DNA of 64,000 nt from Candidatus Parabeggiatoa sp. nov. 2 (GTDB lineage: Bacteria; Pseudomonadota; Gammaproteobacteria; Beggiatoales; Beggiatoaceae), in NCBI GenBank assembly GCA_002085445.1, contig NBMI01000011.1, positions 1 to 64,000 of the forward strand, given 5' to 3'. The notes beneath the pieces are model-generated. The model saw only the letters and a program-made list of their open reading frames with translations, was not told where the DNA came from and did not search any database. Position numbers and translations under genes: made by a program. Below, one piece after another: positions 26,902 through 37,400 of this stretch. How positions within the stretch are numbered: position 1 is the stretch's first letter; each line of letters begins with the position of its first letter.

Positions 26902-27590
26902 TATTGGGCCCTGAGTCCATGATGTTCAGGGTGCATATTTTGGAATAAATAAATCATTTTAGCAAAGGCAATCACGAATGCGAATTAAGAATTAAAAATG
27001 AAAAATGTAGGTTATAAAATAACGTCTCAATCAGAAGTTTTTATAAATCATTGATTTCATAATATTTAATTCAACCCTTAATTCGCATCACGATTTATTT
27101 TATTTTTTTCAGAGCAACAAGTGAGGGAGATTGAGTTTAACGAAGTAGGGGGAAAATGAAGGGAGGCGGGTAATAAATGCTCAAGCGGTAATAGTCGCTA
27201 AAGCGACTACTACAAACCGTTCGCATTATACACAAAAACCACAAAATAAAAAAAACTAAAGTTCACGCAAAAGTTTTTCATGAAAAACTTTTGCGTGAAA
27301 AATATATTGACATACAATAATTATTTGTAATATAGTGCATGCATGAACTTAGGGAAGTTCAAGAAGGCAGGTATTAGCGGTTCAGTATGAAATGTTATAC
27401 GGGTCTTACCTAGACTTATAATTAACATAAGATTAGCTTCAAAAAACCAGGCAAAAGTTTCGGAGAAACTTTTGCCAAGTATTGTGTATATTATACATAG
27501 AGTCACATATGTGACGTGGGGAGCTTACCCCTTAAACATAACTAATTCTACTATTTTTTGGTAGTTTTGGCGTTTTTAAGTAAGAGACAA
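26902..27590. repeat. Gene-free region with hairpin repeats
   Basis: Palindromes of the AAAAGTTTTTCATGAAAAACTTTTGCG type (27263-27300) and AGGCAAAAGTTTCGGAGAAACTTTTGCC type (about 27449-27478) are present, plus AATTACCAATTACC heptamers (27583-27607) that overlap the 3' end of the next gene. No convincing gene. Confidence 0.65.
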
Positions 27591-28400
27591 TTACCAATTA
27601 CCAATTACTAAATCATTCACACTGTCAAGCTTGAGGTAATTAAATCCCGGCGGTTCGTTGCGTCTTTCAATTTGACTATATCCAACTTGGATAAAGTCAA
27701 CGTCAGCGTCTCTAGCAGCGATATAATCACCCGTTGAGTTTCCAACATAAGCACAGTCTTTAGGCCCCAAGTTGAGTCGTTTAAGGCACTCTAAAATCGG
27801 TTCGGGGCTTGGCTTTTCAGCGATTAATTGCCCTTGGGCATTTTTACTGCCGGCACTGATAATAAAATCTTCATTTTCTATGAACTCGCCAACTAAACCA
27901 TTGACATTTTTTAAAGTGTAACGTGCTTCATCGGTGGGCCGGCTAGTGACTACCGCCATTTTGATTCCAAGGCCTTTGAGTGTCGGAAAGAATTTGTCGG
28001 TGTACCATTTTTTTTCGGCCGTATCAATTAAACCTTGTCCATTAAAGTAGGGATTGCCAAGGTAAATATTTTGAAAAAAAACGTTTATTTCAAAATATTC
28101 GGCTGATTTTGGGTTGATTTCATTAAGGACTTGATTGGTTAAGAATTTTTGCCATTTTTCGGTGGGAAACTTTTTTACCAACTCAATTAAAAGCCAAGTG
28201 ACATTCCAATCGTTATTGACACCATAAGCAATGCCATGAGATCGCACTAAATTGAGATGTTCGTCGCTCACCTCGGCTGACGTGAAATGTTTAACCGTTC
28301 TCTTTATCGCCTCATCGTAAGATTTAGACGTATCAATCAACGTGTCATCGACATCAAAGATAATGGCTTGGTAAGTTTTATTGTTGATTTGAATGGACAT
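27591..28400 (-). CDS. HAD-superfamily phosphatase next to hisB
   Basis: The 269-residue protein begins AIIFDVDDTLIDTS (motif I with the nucleophile Asp and general acid Asp), has AVVTSRPTDEAR (motif II), EKPSPEPILECL with the motif III Lys, and YVGNSTGDYIAARDADVD (motif IV). The C1 cap helices (residues 25-140) are typical of subfamily IA. It lies about 140 bp downstream of hisB on the same strand. Since this hisB lacks the phosphatase half, a histidinol-phosphate phosphatase role is possible, but this is inference from context. The substrate cannot be read from the motifs. Confidence 0.8.
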   Translation of the reverse strand: MSIQINNKTYQAIIFDVDDTLIDTSKSYDEAIKRTVKHFTSAEVSDEHLNLVRSHGIAYGVNNDWNVTWLLIELVKKFPTEKWQKFLTNQVLNEINPKSAEYFEINVFFQNIYLGNPYFNGQGLIDTAEKKWYTDKFFPTLKGLGIKMAVVTSRPTDEARYTLKNVNGLVGEFIENEDFIISAGSKNAQGQLIAEKPSPEPILECLKRLNLGPKDCAYVGNSTGDYIAARDADVDFIQVGYSQIERRNEPPGFNYLKLDSVNDLVIGNW

Positions 28401-28540
28401 GATAATAAACTCAACATAAGTTCTTGATGAGAGCTAGTTTGTACCGGACAATTTCTTATTGAGCAGAAAAAATGTCCTAGACACCAGAGGGAGAAATCCG
28501 ATTTTTTGAAAAAATAGGATTTCTAAAACATTGAAGCCAA

Positions 28541-29134
28541 TTACAAACTGCCCTTAGTTGATGGCATAACATTTTGCATCCGCTGATCAAATGCCACCGC
28601 CATGCGTACCGCTCGCCCAAAGGCTTTGAAGACGGTTTCGGCAATATGATGAGCATTTCTACCACGTATATTGTCAATATGCAACGTGACTAAAGCGTGG
28701 TTGGCAAAGCCTTGAAAAAATTCATGGAACAAGTCTACATCAAATTCACCAATCTGGGCGCGTGGAAAATCAACCTGAAATTCTAACCCCGGCCGCCCGG
28801 AAAAATCTATCACCACCCGCGACAAGGCCTCATCTAAAGGAATATAAGCATGCCCATAGCGGTAAATGCCTTTTTTATCGCCAAGTGCTTTCGCAAAGGC
28901 TTGCCCTAACGTAATGCCAATATCTTCTACCGTGTGATGCGCGTCGATGTGTAAATCACCTTTGGCGACGATCTCTAAATCAATGATGCCATGGCGTGCA
29001 ACTTGATCCAGCATGTGTTCAAGAAACGGTACGCCCGTCTCAAAATGGGATTTGCCAGTGCCATCAAGATTAAGTTGCACGGTAATTTGGGTTTCAAGGG
29101 TGTTGCGTTGGACGGTGGCACGGCGTTCTGTCAT
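28541..29134 (-). CDS. hisB: Imidazoleglycerol-phosphate dehydratase (monofunctional)
   Basis: HisB removes water from imidazole glycerol phosphate in histidine synthesis. The 197-residue product is the dehydratase alone. The metal-binding motifs are clear: [13 protein letters not shown] and [12 protein letters not shown] in the first half, and [15 protein letters not shown] with [14 protein letters not shown] in the second. E. coli fuses this domain to a phosphatase; here that part is absent. The gene belongs to a same-strand run hisD, hisC, (Uma2 remnant), hisB, HAD gene. Confidence 0.96.
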   Translation of the reverse strand: MTERRATVQRNTLETQITVQLNLDGTGKSHFETGVPFLEHMLDQVARHGIIDLEIVAKGDLHIDAHHTVEDIGITLGQAFAKALGDKKGIYRYGHAYIPLDEALSRVVIDFSGRPGLEFQVDFPRAQIGEFDVDLFHEFFQGFANHALVTLHIDNIRGRNAHHIAETVFKAFGRAVRMAVAFDQRMQNVMPSTKGSL

Positions 29135-29444
29135 GTTTTTCTCTCCATTTATACTGTTCGCTGCAATAATTGTTAAAAACTAAAAAATGTTCAAAATATT
29201 TATTGAAAAAATAGGATTTTTCAGGTTAATGGAGTCCAAACCTTTAGGTTTGGACTACCCAAAGTGAAATAAAGCTTTGGCTTTTAATCACTACTTGTTT
29301 AGAACTATACTATATTGTTCGCCTTAAAATTTTGTTTACATTAAAATGTAATCACGATTAAATCGCTATTTTATTCAATTATACTTAGCACTGTCACAAC
29401 AGTAGCAAGTCCAAATTATAACCGTTTGCAGTATAACTGGCATT
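29135..29444. other. Gene-free spacer
   Basis: Holds a GTCCAAACC...GGTTTGGAC palindrome (29232-29253). No gene or other structure is evident. Confidence 0.5.
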
Positions 29445-29976
29445 CTAAACGTTTTCAGAATGCGATAAAAACACCTGTTGAATGGGTAATCGAATGTCCA
29501 TGATCTCATCAATAATCTCGGTGTCATTCATATCAAAAGTTTTGTGTCGGTTAGGTTGTGAGTAAACATGCACAACATCCACTGAGGGTTCAACCAACCA
29601 ACATGATTTAATGCCTAGTGCAAAAAGTGCTTTGATCTTCCTCACCACTTACCGATTGGCTTGGTGAAAGCACTTCAATGGCTAAGTCAGGCATTTGAGA
29701 TACTCTTAAAATGTCATCTTCAACCTCTTTATCCGGTGCCGGCGGTGGTTTAGTATAAACACAAACATCAGGTACTAATTCGTCTTTAGCCTTCAGCTTG
29801 AAGCGTTTTAAGTCGATTTGGCTGGCATCCAGACTTAGTGCCGGCATCACGGTGAATCTGTCATCATTAAATAATAACCCGGTTATCCTACCAGCCGCTA
29901 GGCTATGATTTAACGATCCCTTCTTAGCTTCCTCATTTTCAAGAATTTCTTCTTCAAAGTCGATGACTTCACTCAT
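29445..29976 (-). pseudogene. Uma2-family (DUF820) nuclease-like gene, frameshifted
   Basis: The start is taken at MSEVIDFEEE (29976) with AGGAG upstream. The first frame contains LFNDDRFTVMPALSLDAS, ELVPDVCVYTKPPP and MPDLAIEVLSPSQSVS, the last being the typical Uma2 PD-(D/E)XK-like core. After SVS the frame is lost at about 29640-29650 and continues as VRKIKALFALGIKSCWLVEP and then VHVYSQPN, ending at 29445. Uma2 genes are abundant in cyanobacteria and Beggiatoa; their function is unclear. The shift breaks the nuclease-like fold, so the product is probably inactive unless the shift is a sequencing error. It interrupts the his gene run. Confidence 0.75.
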
Positions 29977-30057
29977 TTTGTTGCTCCTTTTTTCTCGTTC
30001 CGAAGCTAGAGTTCTTATCATTATACAAGGTAGGGTGGGCAAACGGGCCGCAAGAAA

Positions 30058-30145
30058 CGTTAAGGGCAACCACAAGGGATTGCCCCAACAAACCGTCATC
30101 TAATGTAGGGGCAATCCTTTATGGTTGCCCTCATCCAAAAGGGTA
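30058..30145. repeat. Diverged copy of the GGGATTGCCCCTAC dispersed repeat
   Basis: Shares with 1-105 and 58866-58964 the inverted arms GGGATTGCCCC and GGGGCAATCC plus TTTATGGTTGCCCTCA. It is followed by a short unit GTCGCTAAAGCGACTACTACAAAC. Confidence 0.75.
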
Positions 30146-30188
30146 AACAAAAGTATAACGAGCGGCTTGTGAGTCGCTAAAGCGACTA

Positions 30189-31262
30189 CTACAAACAGAT
30201 TTGTGTCAATGCTTGCAAAAACGCCCGATTTTCTTCGGGAGTACCCACCGTCACTCGTAAACAGTTGTTCAATAAGGAATGACTGCCATGTAAGTTTTTA
30301 ATCAAAATACCGTTTTCTTTTAAGCCATTAAAAATGGCTTGCGCGTCTGCAACGCGAAACAGAATAAAATTCGCTTGGCTTGTCCACGCTTGCACTCCAT
30401 TGATGGCGTTGAGGCCTTCTAGTAATTCCGCCCTATCGGCGCGGATTTGATCGGTTTGTTTATCTAGCACCGCATAGTGTTGTAACGCAAATACGGCACT
30501 GAGTTGGGTTAAGACATTGATATTATAAGGTAAGCGCGTTTTTTCAATCTGTTCTAACCATTTGTGCGGCCCAGCCAGTAGGCCTAACCGTAAACCGGCC
30601 AGCCCTAATTTGGAGACGGTACGCATCACCAGTAAATTGGGATATTCGCCTAAGCGCGACATCAATGTGTTATTAGCAAATGGTGCATAAGCTTCGTCAA
30701 TCACCACAAGGCCGGGTGTCGTTTCTATAATGGCTTCTATATCTATCATGTCAAACGCATTGCCAGTGGGATTATTGGGATAAGCCAAAAACACTAAGGC
30801 CGGTTGATGAGTTTCAATCGCTTCCAGCATGGCAAACATGTCCAAACCAAAATCATTGGCTTGCAAAGGTACACCAATATATTGCATCCCGACAACTTGT
30901 GCGATTAAGCGATACATTACAAAGCTCGGTTCCGGCGCAAGCAATATCCGCCCTTGCCCATTTAAAGTGAGGGCCAGCATTTGTATTAATTCATCCGAAC
31001 CGTTGCCAAGAATCATGTCCATCGTGTCGGGAACTTGCATGACGGCGCGTAATTGTTGTTTGAGTTCACGCGCTGCTGGATCAGGGTAACGGTTTAGGGC
31101 AGCGGTACGCAAGACGTTGAGCCATTCCTCAACAAGCGTCGCATCCCACCGATAAGGATTTTCCATTGCGTCGAGTTTGATAGCATCGCCTGGATCAGGG
31201 ACGTGATAGGCGGAAAGTTGTTGGATTTCTGGGCGTATCCAGTCAGTGACAGATTTATTCAT
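30189..31262 (-). CDS. hisC: Histidinol-phosphate aminotransferase
   Basis: HisC transfers an amino group from glutamate to imidazole acetol phosphate with PLP. The 357-residue product shows LDAMENPY at the N-terminus, GNGSDELIQ, FLAYPNNPTGN, VVIDEAYAPF (Asp that binds the PLP ring), and RTVSKLGLAGLRLG with the Schiff-base Lys and phosphate-binding Arg. Length and motifs are those of class I/II fold HisC. It follows hisD on the same strand with a 91-bp spacer containing a hairpin. The final residues are encoded next to a GTAGT-type repeat, but the frame is intact. Confidence 0.95.
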   Translation of the reverse strand: MNKSVTDWIRPEIQQLSAYHVPDPGDAIKLDAMENPYRWDATLVEEWLNVLRTAALNRYPDPAARELKQQLRAVMQVPDTMDMILGNGSDELIQMLALTLNGQGRILLAPEPSFVMYRLIAQVVGMQYIGVPLQANDFGLDMFAMLEAIETHQPALVFLAYPNNPTGNAFDMIDIEAIIETTPGLVVIDEAYAPFANNTLMSRLGEYPNLLVMRTVSKLGLAGLRLGLLAGPHKWLEQIEKTRLPYNINVLTQLSAVFALQHYAVLDKQTDQIRADRAELLEGLNAINGVQAWTSQANFILFRVADAQAIFNGLKENGILIKNLHGSHSLLNNCLRVTVGTPEENRAFLQALTQICL

Positions 31263-31314
31263 AGTAATTTAAAAGCAATTTTCTAATGACATAAGTAGGC
31301 AAACACTTTGCTAA

Positions 31315-31343
31315 AAATCCGATGTCTTTAAGACATCGGATTT
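31315..31343 (-). terminator. 29-nt perfect palindrome after hisD
   Basis: AAATCCGATGTCTT and AAGACATCGGATTT flank one base. On the minus strand the stem is followed by TTTTT, so it can end hisD transcription. The identical 29-nt sequence is at 37531-37559. Confidence 0.6.
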
Positions 31344-31353
31344 TTTGACTAGA

Positions 31354-32661
31354 CTAACCGTTTCGCCTAATCCGATATTCGGCCGACTTGGCGTGGGCTT
31401 GCAATCCTTCGCCGTATGCGAGAATCGAGGCTGTTTGCCCTAACGTGTGCGCTCCTTGTTCAGAACACATAATGAGCGAGGAGCGTTTTTGAAAATCATA
31501 CACGCCTAGCGGTGAGGAAAATCGGGCCGTGCGCGATGTGGGCAAGACGTGATTGGGGCCGGCACAGTAATCGCCTAACGCTTCGGCCGTGTAACGGCCC
31601 ATAAAAATGGCCCCGGCGTGGCGAACTTTGGAGACATAGGCTTGTGGGTTTTCAATGGATAATTCCAAATGTTCCGGCGCAATAAAATTAGCCACTTCAA
31701 TGGCTTCGTCTAAATTCTTGACTTGTATCAAGGCCCCTTGTTGAGTTAACGAAGTGCGAATAATCTCGGCGCGTGGCATTTGTTCAATTAAGCGATTCAT
31801 GCTGTCTTGCACCGTGTCCAAAAAGGCCACCTCTGGACTGATTAAAATGGCGCGCGCATCTTCATCATGTTCGGCTTGCGAGAATAAATCCATCGCAATC
31901 CAGTCTGGATCAGTTTGCCCATCACAAATCACCATAATTTCTGAAGGCCCCGCAATCATATCTATGCCGACTGTACCAAATACCATGCTCTTAGCGGTGG
32001 CAACATAAATATTGCCCGGCCCGACGATTTTATCAACTTTGGGCACCGTTTCTGTGCCGTAGGCAAGTGCCCCAATGGCTTGCGCTCCGCCTATACTAAA
32101 TACTTTATTAACATCCGCAATCGCGGCCGCCGCTAACACCATTTCATTGAGATTATTATCGGGCGCTGGCACTACCATAATGATTTCAGCGACATATGCC
32201 ACTTTGGCCGGTAACGCATTCATCAGCACTGAAGACGGATAAGCGGCTTTGCCACCGGGCACGTATAAACCGACTTTAGAAAGCGGTGTGACTTGTTGCC
32301 CTAATATCGTGCCATCGGCTTCGGTATATTGCCAAGAGGCTTGCTTTTGATGTTGGTGATAATTGCTAATACGCTCAGCGGCTTGTTCCAACGCTTGGCG
32401 TTGGGTTTTGTCTAAACCCTCCAAAGCTTGTTGCAAACGTTCCTTGGGGATAATAAGTTCTTCTGGGTTTTGTACGTTTCGGCGATCAAATTGGCGTGTG
32501 TAGTCAAGCAAGGCGGTATCACCTTTGCGACGCACGTTTTGCAAAATATCGCGTACTGTTTGTGTTACCGTGTCATCTGATACGGTGTCCCATGCTAACA
32601 AATTATCTAGTTGTGACCAAAAATATTGAGCTGAACTAGTTAAGCGTTGTATTTCTAACAT
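31354..32661 (-). CDS. hisD: Histidinol dehydrogenase
   Basis: HisD oxidises histidinol to histidine in two NAD-dependent steps using zinc. The 435-residue product contains [59 protein letters not shown] with zinc and catalytic residues, APEHLELS, and [14 protein letters not shown]. Length is normal. It is the first his gene of the minus-strand group and lies ~115 bp after the preceding HAD gene's stop, separated by palindromic units, so the group may be more than one transcript. Confidence 0.96.
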   Translation of the reverse strand: MLEIQRLTSSAQYFWSQLDNLLAWDTVSDDTVTQTVRDILQNVRRKGDTALLDYTRQFDRRNVQNPEELIIPKERLQQALEGLDKTQRQALEQAAERISNYHQHQKQASWQYTEADGTILGQQVTPLSKVGLYVPGGKAAYPSSVLMNALPAKVAYVAEIIMVVPAPDNNLNEMVLAAAAIADVNKVFSIGGAQAIGALAYGTETVPKVDKIVGPGNIYVATAKSMVFGTVGIDMIAGPSEIMVICDGQTDPDWIAMDLFSQAEHDEDARAILISPEVAFLDTVQDSMNRLIEQMPRAEIIRTSLTQQGALIQVKNLDEAIEVANFIAPEHLELSIENPQAYVSKVRHAGAIFMGRYTAEALGDYCAGPNHVLPTSRTARFSSPLGVYDFQKRSSLIMCSEQGAHTLGQTASILAYGEGLQAHAKSAEYRIRRNG

Positions 32662-32700
32662 GTCTAGTTTACGGTTCGTCTTTTATATGTGGGAGAAAAA

Positions 32701-32762
32701 GGCGATAAATCGCCTACTACAAACTAGGCGGAGTAAAAGGCGATAAATCGCCTACTACAAAC
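32701..32762. repeat. Two copies of the TAGGCGAT palindrome
   Basis: GGCGATAAATCGCCTACTAC occurs twice, with AAACTAGGCGGAGTAAAA between, in the spacer between the HAD gene and hisD. Confidence 0.75.
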
Positions 32763-32774
32763 TAGCTAGGCAAA

Positions 32775-33479
32775 CTAGGTGTTGAATGAGGAATAAACTT
32801 GTCGTACCCCTTTTGCCTGTTCAAGCGATTTAAAGTCAGTGCCTCCTGTCGCTACGCCAATTGTATAACAGTTGGCATTGTAACCGGCTTCAATACCAAT
32901 CAAAGTGTCTTCAATGACGACACATTTTTTCGGATTAACCGCTAACAATTGAGCGGCAAGGAGATAAGTATCCGGTGCCGGTTTTTTTGCCAGTTTTTTT
33001 ATGTCATTACCAACAATACTATCAAAGTCGTCCAGAATTCCTGATCGCGTTAATATAGATTTAATATCCGCCGTTGGATTATTAGAAACTACCGCCATTT
33101 TTAATGATTGGGAGCGAGCGGCTTTTAAAATGTCACGGATACCAGGATTGAGTTCAATAACATTGTCATGCCGTGCCTGACGAAAAGCGGTTACCATTTT
33201 ATCTATTGACTTGGTAGCTTCTGGCGTTAGATAGGTTTTTTCAACAAAAGCGAGGATTAATTCAAAAAACTTGACGGGTTCATAAGCCAAAATAGAACGA
33301 ATAAACGCTTTTGTAATAATAACAGGGTTGCCAAAATGCTGTCTTAGTAGTTGATTACAAATGACGAGATAGGCACTAACAGAATCTATTAATACGCCAT
33401 CCATATCCCAGAGGATGGCTTGCGTGTCTGCTGGAATCCAGAGGCGTTCAGCGATGAGTGTGTTTTGTGCTTGTTGCAT
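32775..33479 (-). CDS. HAD-superfamily phosphatase (beta-phosphoglucomutase / phosphoglycolate phosphatase-like)
   Basis: The 234-residue protein has motif I ILWDMDGVLIDS, a helical C1 cap, motif II AVVSNNPTADI, motif III Lys in LAKKPAPDTYL, and motif IV CVVIEDTLIGIEAGYNA. The DMDG form of motif I with a C1 cap places it with phosphoglycolate phosphatase and beta-phosphoglucomutase relatives. Together with the gene at 27591-28400 it brackets the his genes, so one of the two could supply the missing histidinol-phosphatase. Context alone suggests this. Confidence 0.82.
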   Translation of the reverse strand: MQQAQNTLIAERLWIPADTQAILWDMDGVLIDSVSAYLVICNQLLRQHFGNPVIITKAFIRSILAYEPVKFFELILAFVEKTYLTPEATKSIDKMVTAFRQARHDNVIELNPGIRDILKAARSQSLKMAVVSNNPTADIKSILTRSGILDDFDSIVGNDIKKLAKKPAPDTYLLAAQLLAVNPKKCVVIEDTLIGIEAGYNANCYTIGVATGGTDFKSLEQAKGVRQVYSSFNT

Positions 33480-33686
33480 GAATGTTAAATCGACAGAATT
33501 TTAACAAAAGAAAAAGGCGATAAATCGCCTACTACAAACAACTATTTAGTGGTGATGGAGTCCAAACCTTTAGGTTTTGACTACCCAAAAAGTTAAGCCT
33601 TAGAATAAATTCTAAGGCTTAAAGCTAAAGTACCCTAAAGGGCACTATTAGTAGGCTTTAGCTGAACGATGCGAATACCGAAGAAT

Positions 33687-33872
33687 TTATTCTGAGGCTT
33701 GCCGTTTGGCTTTGGCAATCTCATTTAAAATAAATCTATCCTCATTGTTAAAATCTTTATACAAGGCACTGGTTTTACCGTTGCCGGTAGGCCCAAGTAT
33801 CTCTACCAAGCCAACGTCATAGTTTTCAAAGATGTCAAGGTAAATATCCTTGTAAGTTTTTTCTTTAGGCAT
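33687..33872 (-). pseudogene. P-loop protein fragment
   Basis: A 61-residue frame with VEILGPTGNGKTSALYKDF, a complete Walker A motif, and nothing after the first ~50 residues. No further matching frame is seen beyond the stop, where palindromic repeats (TAGAATAAATTCTA type) begin. It looks like the 5' remnant of an ATPase or helicase gene. The parent family cannot be named from this much sequence. Confidence 0.35.
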
Positions 33873-34416
33873 AGATTATAAACATTGCTTAGAGGCTCTT
33901 GCAAAACCTTTTAGCCTCAGAATAAATTCTGAGGCTAACAGCTAAAGTACCCTAAAGGGCACTCAATAACTGATTTAGTAGGCTTTAGCCTACTTGAGCT
34001 TTTAGCCTTAGAATTTATTCTAAGGCTTTGGACGGAAATATTACTATACAATGCACCGTCACAAACACACCCCCATGCCTCAATGCCACCAAGTCAAAAA
34101 ACCTTGGGGTAGCCACCCAGAACTTACGAACACCCACCATTTATCTCGAATGTGGTGGGTGTAGCAAAGCTATGCCAAAAGGATCGAAGAAACTTTTTCC
34201 TCGCGCAGCTAGACCCACCCTACATGCTACATGCTCTTAACTTAATGGCATTGAGGGATGCCAGGGGTGTGTGACGGCTCTCAAAAAAACGCCACTTTTA
34301 GCAACAAATATGTTTGTAGTAGTTGCAAAAGCCACTAACGGGGCGAGAAAAAGGCGATAAATCGCCTACTACAAACCAGAGAAAAAGGCGATAAATCGCC
34401 TACTACAAACCTGTCG
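33873..34416. repeat. Gene-free region with palindromic repeats
   Basis: Holds TCAGAATAAATTCTGA and TTAGAATTTATTCTAA palindromes (33913-33930, 34010-34027), a CCACCCAC...GTGGGTG unit (about 34128-34165) and two GGCGATAAATCGCCTAC units (34350-34410). No convincing gene. Confidence 0.65.
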
Positions 34417-34417
34417 A

Positions 34418-34452
34418 ACTGAAAACTGAAAACTGATCACAGAAAACTGAAA
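34418..34452 (+). repeat. Degenerate ACTGAAA heptamer array before the cyclase gene
   Basis: Five consecutive 7-mers: ACTGAAA, ACTGAAA, ACTGATC, ACAGAAA, ACTGAAA. The array ends 4 nt before the ATG at 34457, where a ribosome-binding site would normally be; no separate Shine-Dalgarno sequence is present. Confidence 0.65.
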
Positions 34453-34456
34453 AACC

Positions 34457-37400
34457 ATGAAACGCTTTATCTTAACAACCTTGCTATTACTGTCACCGAT
34501 ATTTGCGATTAGTACCGCTATTTATTACAACGAAATACGAAATAACAAAACCGTTTTAGAAATCCAAGCCGTTGAAAGCTTAAAAGGACAAACTGAACAA
34601 ATTATCAACGAATTCACCTACATTGTATCGGACTTAATGTTTTTAGCTGAACAAAATGAATTGCAAGCCTTTCTTAACAATAGTAGCGCTCATCAAAGGG
34701 AGAACTTGGCAAAAGAATATCTGTTATTTTCGGCCCGAAAACGGCTTTATGACCAAATTCGTTTTTTAGACCAAGCCGGGATGGAAATCGCGCGCGTCAA
34801 CTTTAATGCCGGTAACCCATTTATTGTTCCCACTTCGCAACTTCAAAATAAAGGCAAACGGTATTACTTTCGAGATGCCTTTATGTTAGAACGGGAAGAA
34901 GTCTTTGTTTCACCGTTTGACTTAAACATTGAAAACGGACAAATAGAACGCCCTTTAAAGCCAATGATTCGATTTGGCACCCCCGTATTTGATAGCCGTG
35001 GACAAAAACGAGGTATCGTACTATTCAACTACTTTGGCGCAAGGCTACTAAAAAAACTAGCAGAAAGAGCCGCTAGTGCTTCAAGTCATATTATGCTTCT
35101 GAATGCAGAAGGATTCTGGCTAAAAGGCATCGTGCCCGAAGATGAATGGGGCTTTATGTATAAAAATGACCGTCACCGAACCTTTGGAAACCGCTTCCCA
35201 GAAGAATGGCAACAAATTAGCAAAACAGAATCCGGCCAGTTTTCCACCAACAATGGTTTATTCAGCTTCTAAAAAGTTACTCATCCTTGATCAAGTATCC
35301 CTGATAATTCGCGGGCCAAAGATAACTCAAAAGCCGAGTTGCAACTGGAGTCCTGGATGGGCTGTCTCATCCGAACGGCCCCTAGACTCAAGGCCTAATA
35401 AAATTCACACCAAGATTAACCTAATCTTGATGCGAATTTGCAACCTCTGATTTGCAGAGCCCCTCATATCCATGACACCGTCATGGTGTCATCCAAACAG
35501 ATGATTTTTTATATTATTTGATATAATTTAAAAAGTCAAGTTTTAAAATAGTTCAGTCTAAAACGGCACTAAAATAAGTAACTTTGATTAGGTTTGAGTA
35601 AGAAATAAAGTGCTAGCAGATTCACCTTTACCACCGTCTATCCACTTTTAGAAGGACAAAAATCAAGCACCGGCAACAGGCCTTCGCACCCAGTGAGGCA
35701 AAGCTTGGCACTCTGGAATATTACTGGAAGATTGTTTCTCATATCTCGCAATCAACATTACAAGCAAAATCACATCATATTTTAAAGAAGATGGCAATGC
35801 CATTTCTAGCACTGGCCCTATTAATTGTGGTCATTTCAGCAATTTTGACGCCCGTCTCAGACATGCAGAGGCCGAAGCGGCCTTACGGGAAAGTGAAGAA
35901 CGATTGCGGGCCATTGTCACGGCCATTCCCATTCCAATGGCTATCAGTCGTCTCTCCGATGACACCGTTTTGTATGCCAATGACCACTATAGCAATACTT
36001 TTAATATTCCAGCTAACCAGCTGATTGGTAATAATTTACACAACTTTTGCCGTCCTAATGATCGGCAGAACTTTTTTAAAATACTCAAAAAAGAAGGCTA
36101 TGTCCACAATTTTGAACTCCAAACTAAAAAGCTTGATGGTAAGCCGTTTTGGGTAATAGTTTATTTTCACCCCATGATTTTCAACAGTGAACAAGCCATT
36201 ATTTGCGTCGCCTACGACATCACCGAGCGCAAGCGGGCACTCGATCAAATTCAACAACAAAAAGACTTTCTGCAAAATATCATAGACTCACTTGATCATC
36301 CCTTCTATGTCATCAACACCAATAACTACCAAGTAGAAGCTTCTAATTTTTCCACACGAACGCTTAGTATGCAACCTCTGACAACATGCTATGCACATAC
36401 GCGCCACAGAAGTCAACCTTGCACCGGCACAGAATATCCTTGCCCACTTGAAACCGTCAAAAAAACCAAAAAACCGGTCATTGTAGAACATCTCCATTCA
36501 GATAAAGATGGCACGCTCAGAACAGTTGAAGTCCGTGGTTTTCCCATTTTTGATAAAAAGGGCCATCTGACCAAAATGATTGAATACTCGGTAGACATCA
36601 CCGCACGCAAGCTGCAAGAAGAACAACTTCGCAAACAATATAAAGATATCCAAGTTCAAAATGAACAACTGGATGCTTTTGCTCGCCAACTGGAAGAGAT
36701 GCAGCAACAAAAACTTTATCAACTCAACAAAGCTTATGAACGCTTTGTGCCTCATGAATTTTTAAGTCTTTTAGACAAGCAAAGCATTATTGAAGTTCAA
36801 TTAGGCGACCAAGTTGAAAAAGAAATGACGATATTATTTGCCGATATTCGGGGATTTACGTCTATTTCCGAAAAAATGACACCACAAGAAAATTTTAATT
36901 TTCTCAACGCCTACTTGAGTCGAATGGAACCGGTTATCCATGAACATCACGGCTTTATTGATAAATATATTGGTGATGCTATCATGGCAATCTTCCCAAC
37001 GAGTGCCAATGAGGCCGTGCAAGCTGCCATTGGCATGTTAAAACAATTAGCCCAATACAACCTAACTCGAGGCCGTCCGGGGCGGCCCTGCTTCAATATT
37101 GGTATTGGCATCCATACCGGATACCTCATGCTAGGCACGGTGGGCGGTAAAAAGCGCATGGATGGCACCGTGATTTCGGATACCGTGAATTTAGCCTCGC
37201 GTGTCGAAGGCCTAACAAAAACCTATGGCACGGCATTGTTAATTACCGAACAAACTTATCTCAAATTAACTGATCCGTTACAATACAGTATTCGGGTAAT
37301 TGATGCCGTGAAAGTCAAAGGTAAATCCGAAACTGTCACCGTTTACGAAATTTATGATGCCGACTCGCCGACTGTAAAAGCACTCAAAAACAAAACACGC

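Noticed and set aside
35142-35450. 102-codon frame across the MITE boundary in the cyclase gene
   Set aside because: It is a shadow of the interrupted gene in another frame plus MITE sequence.
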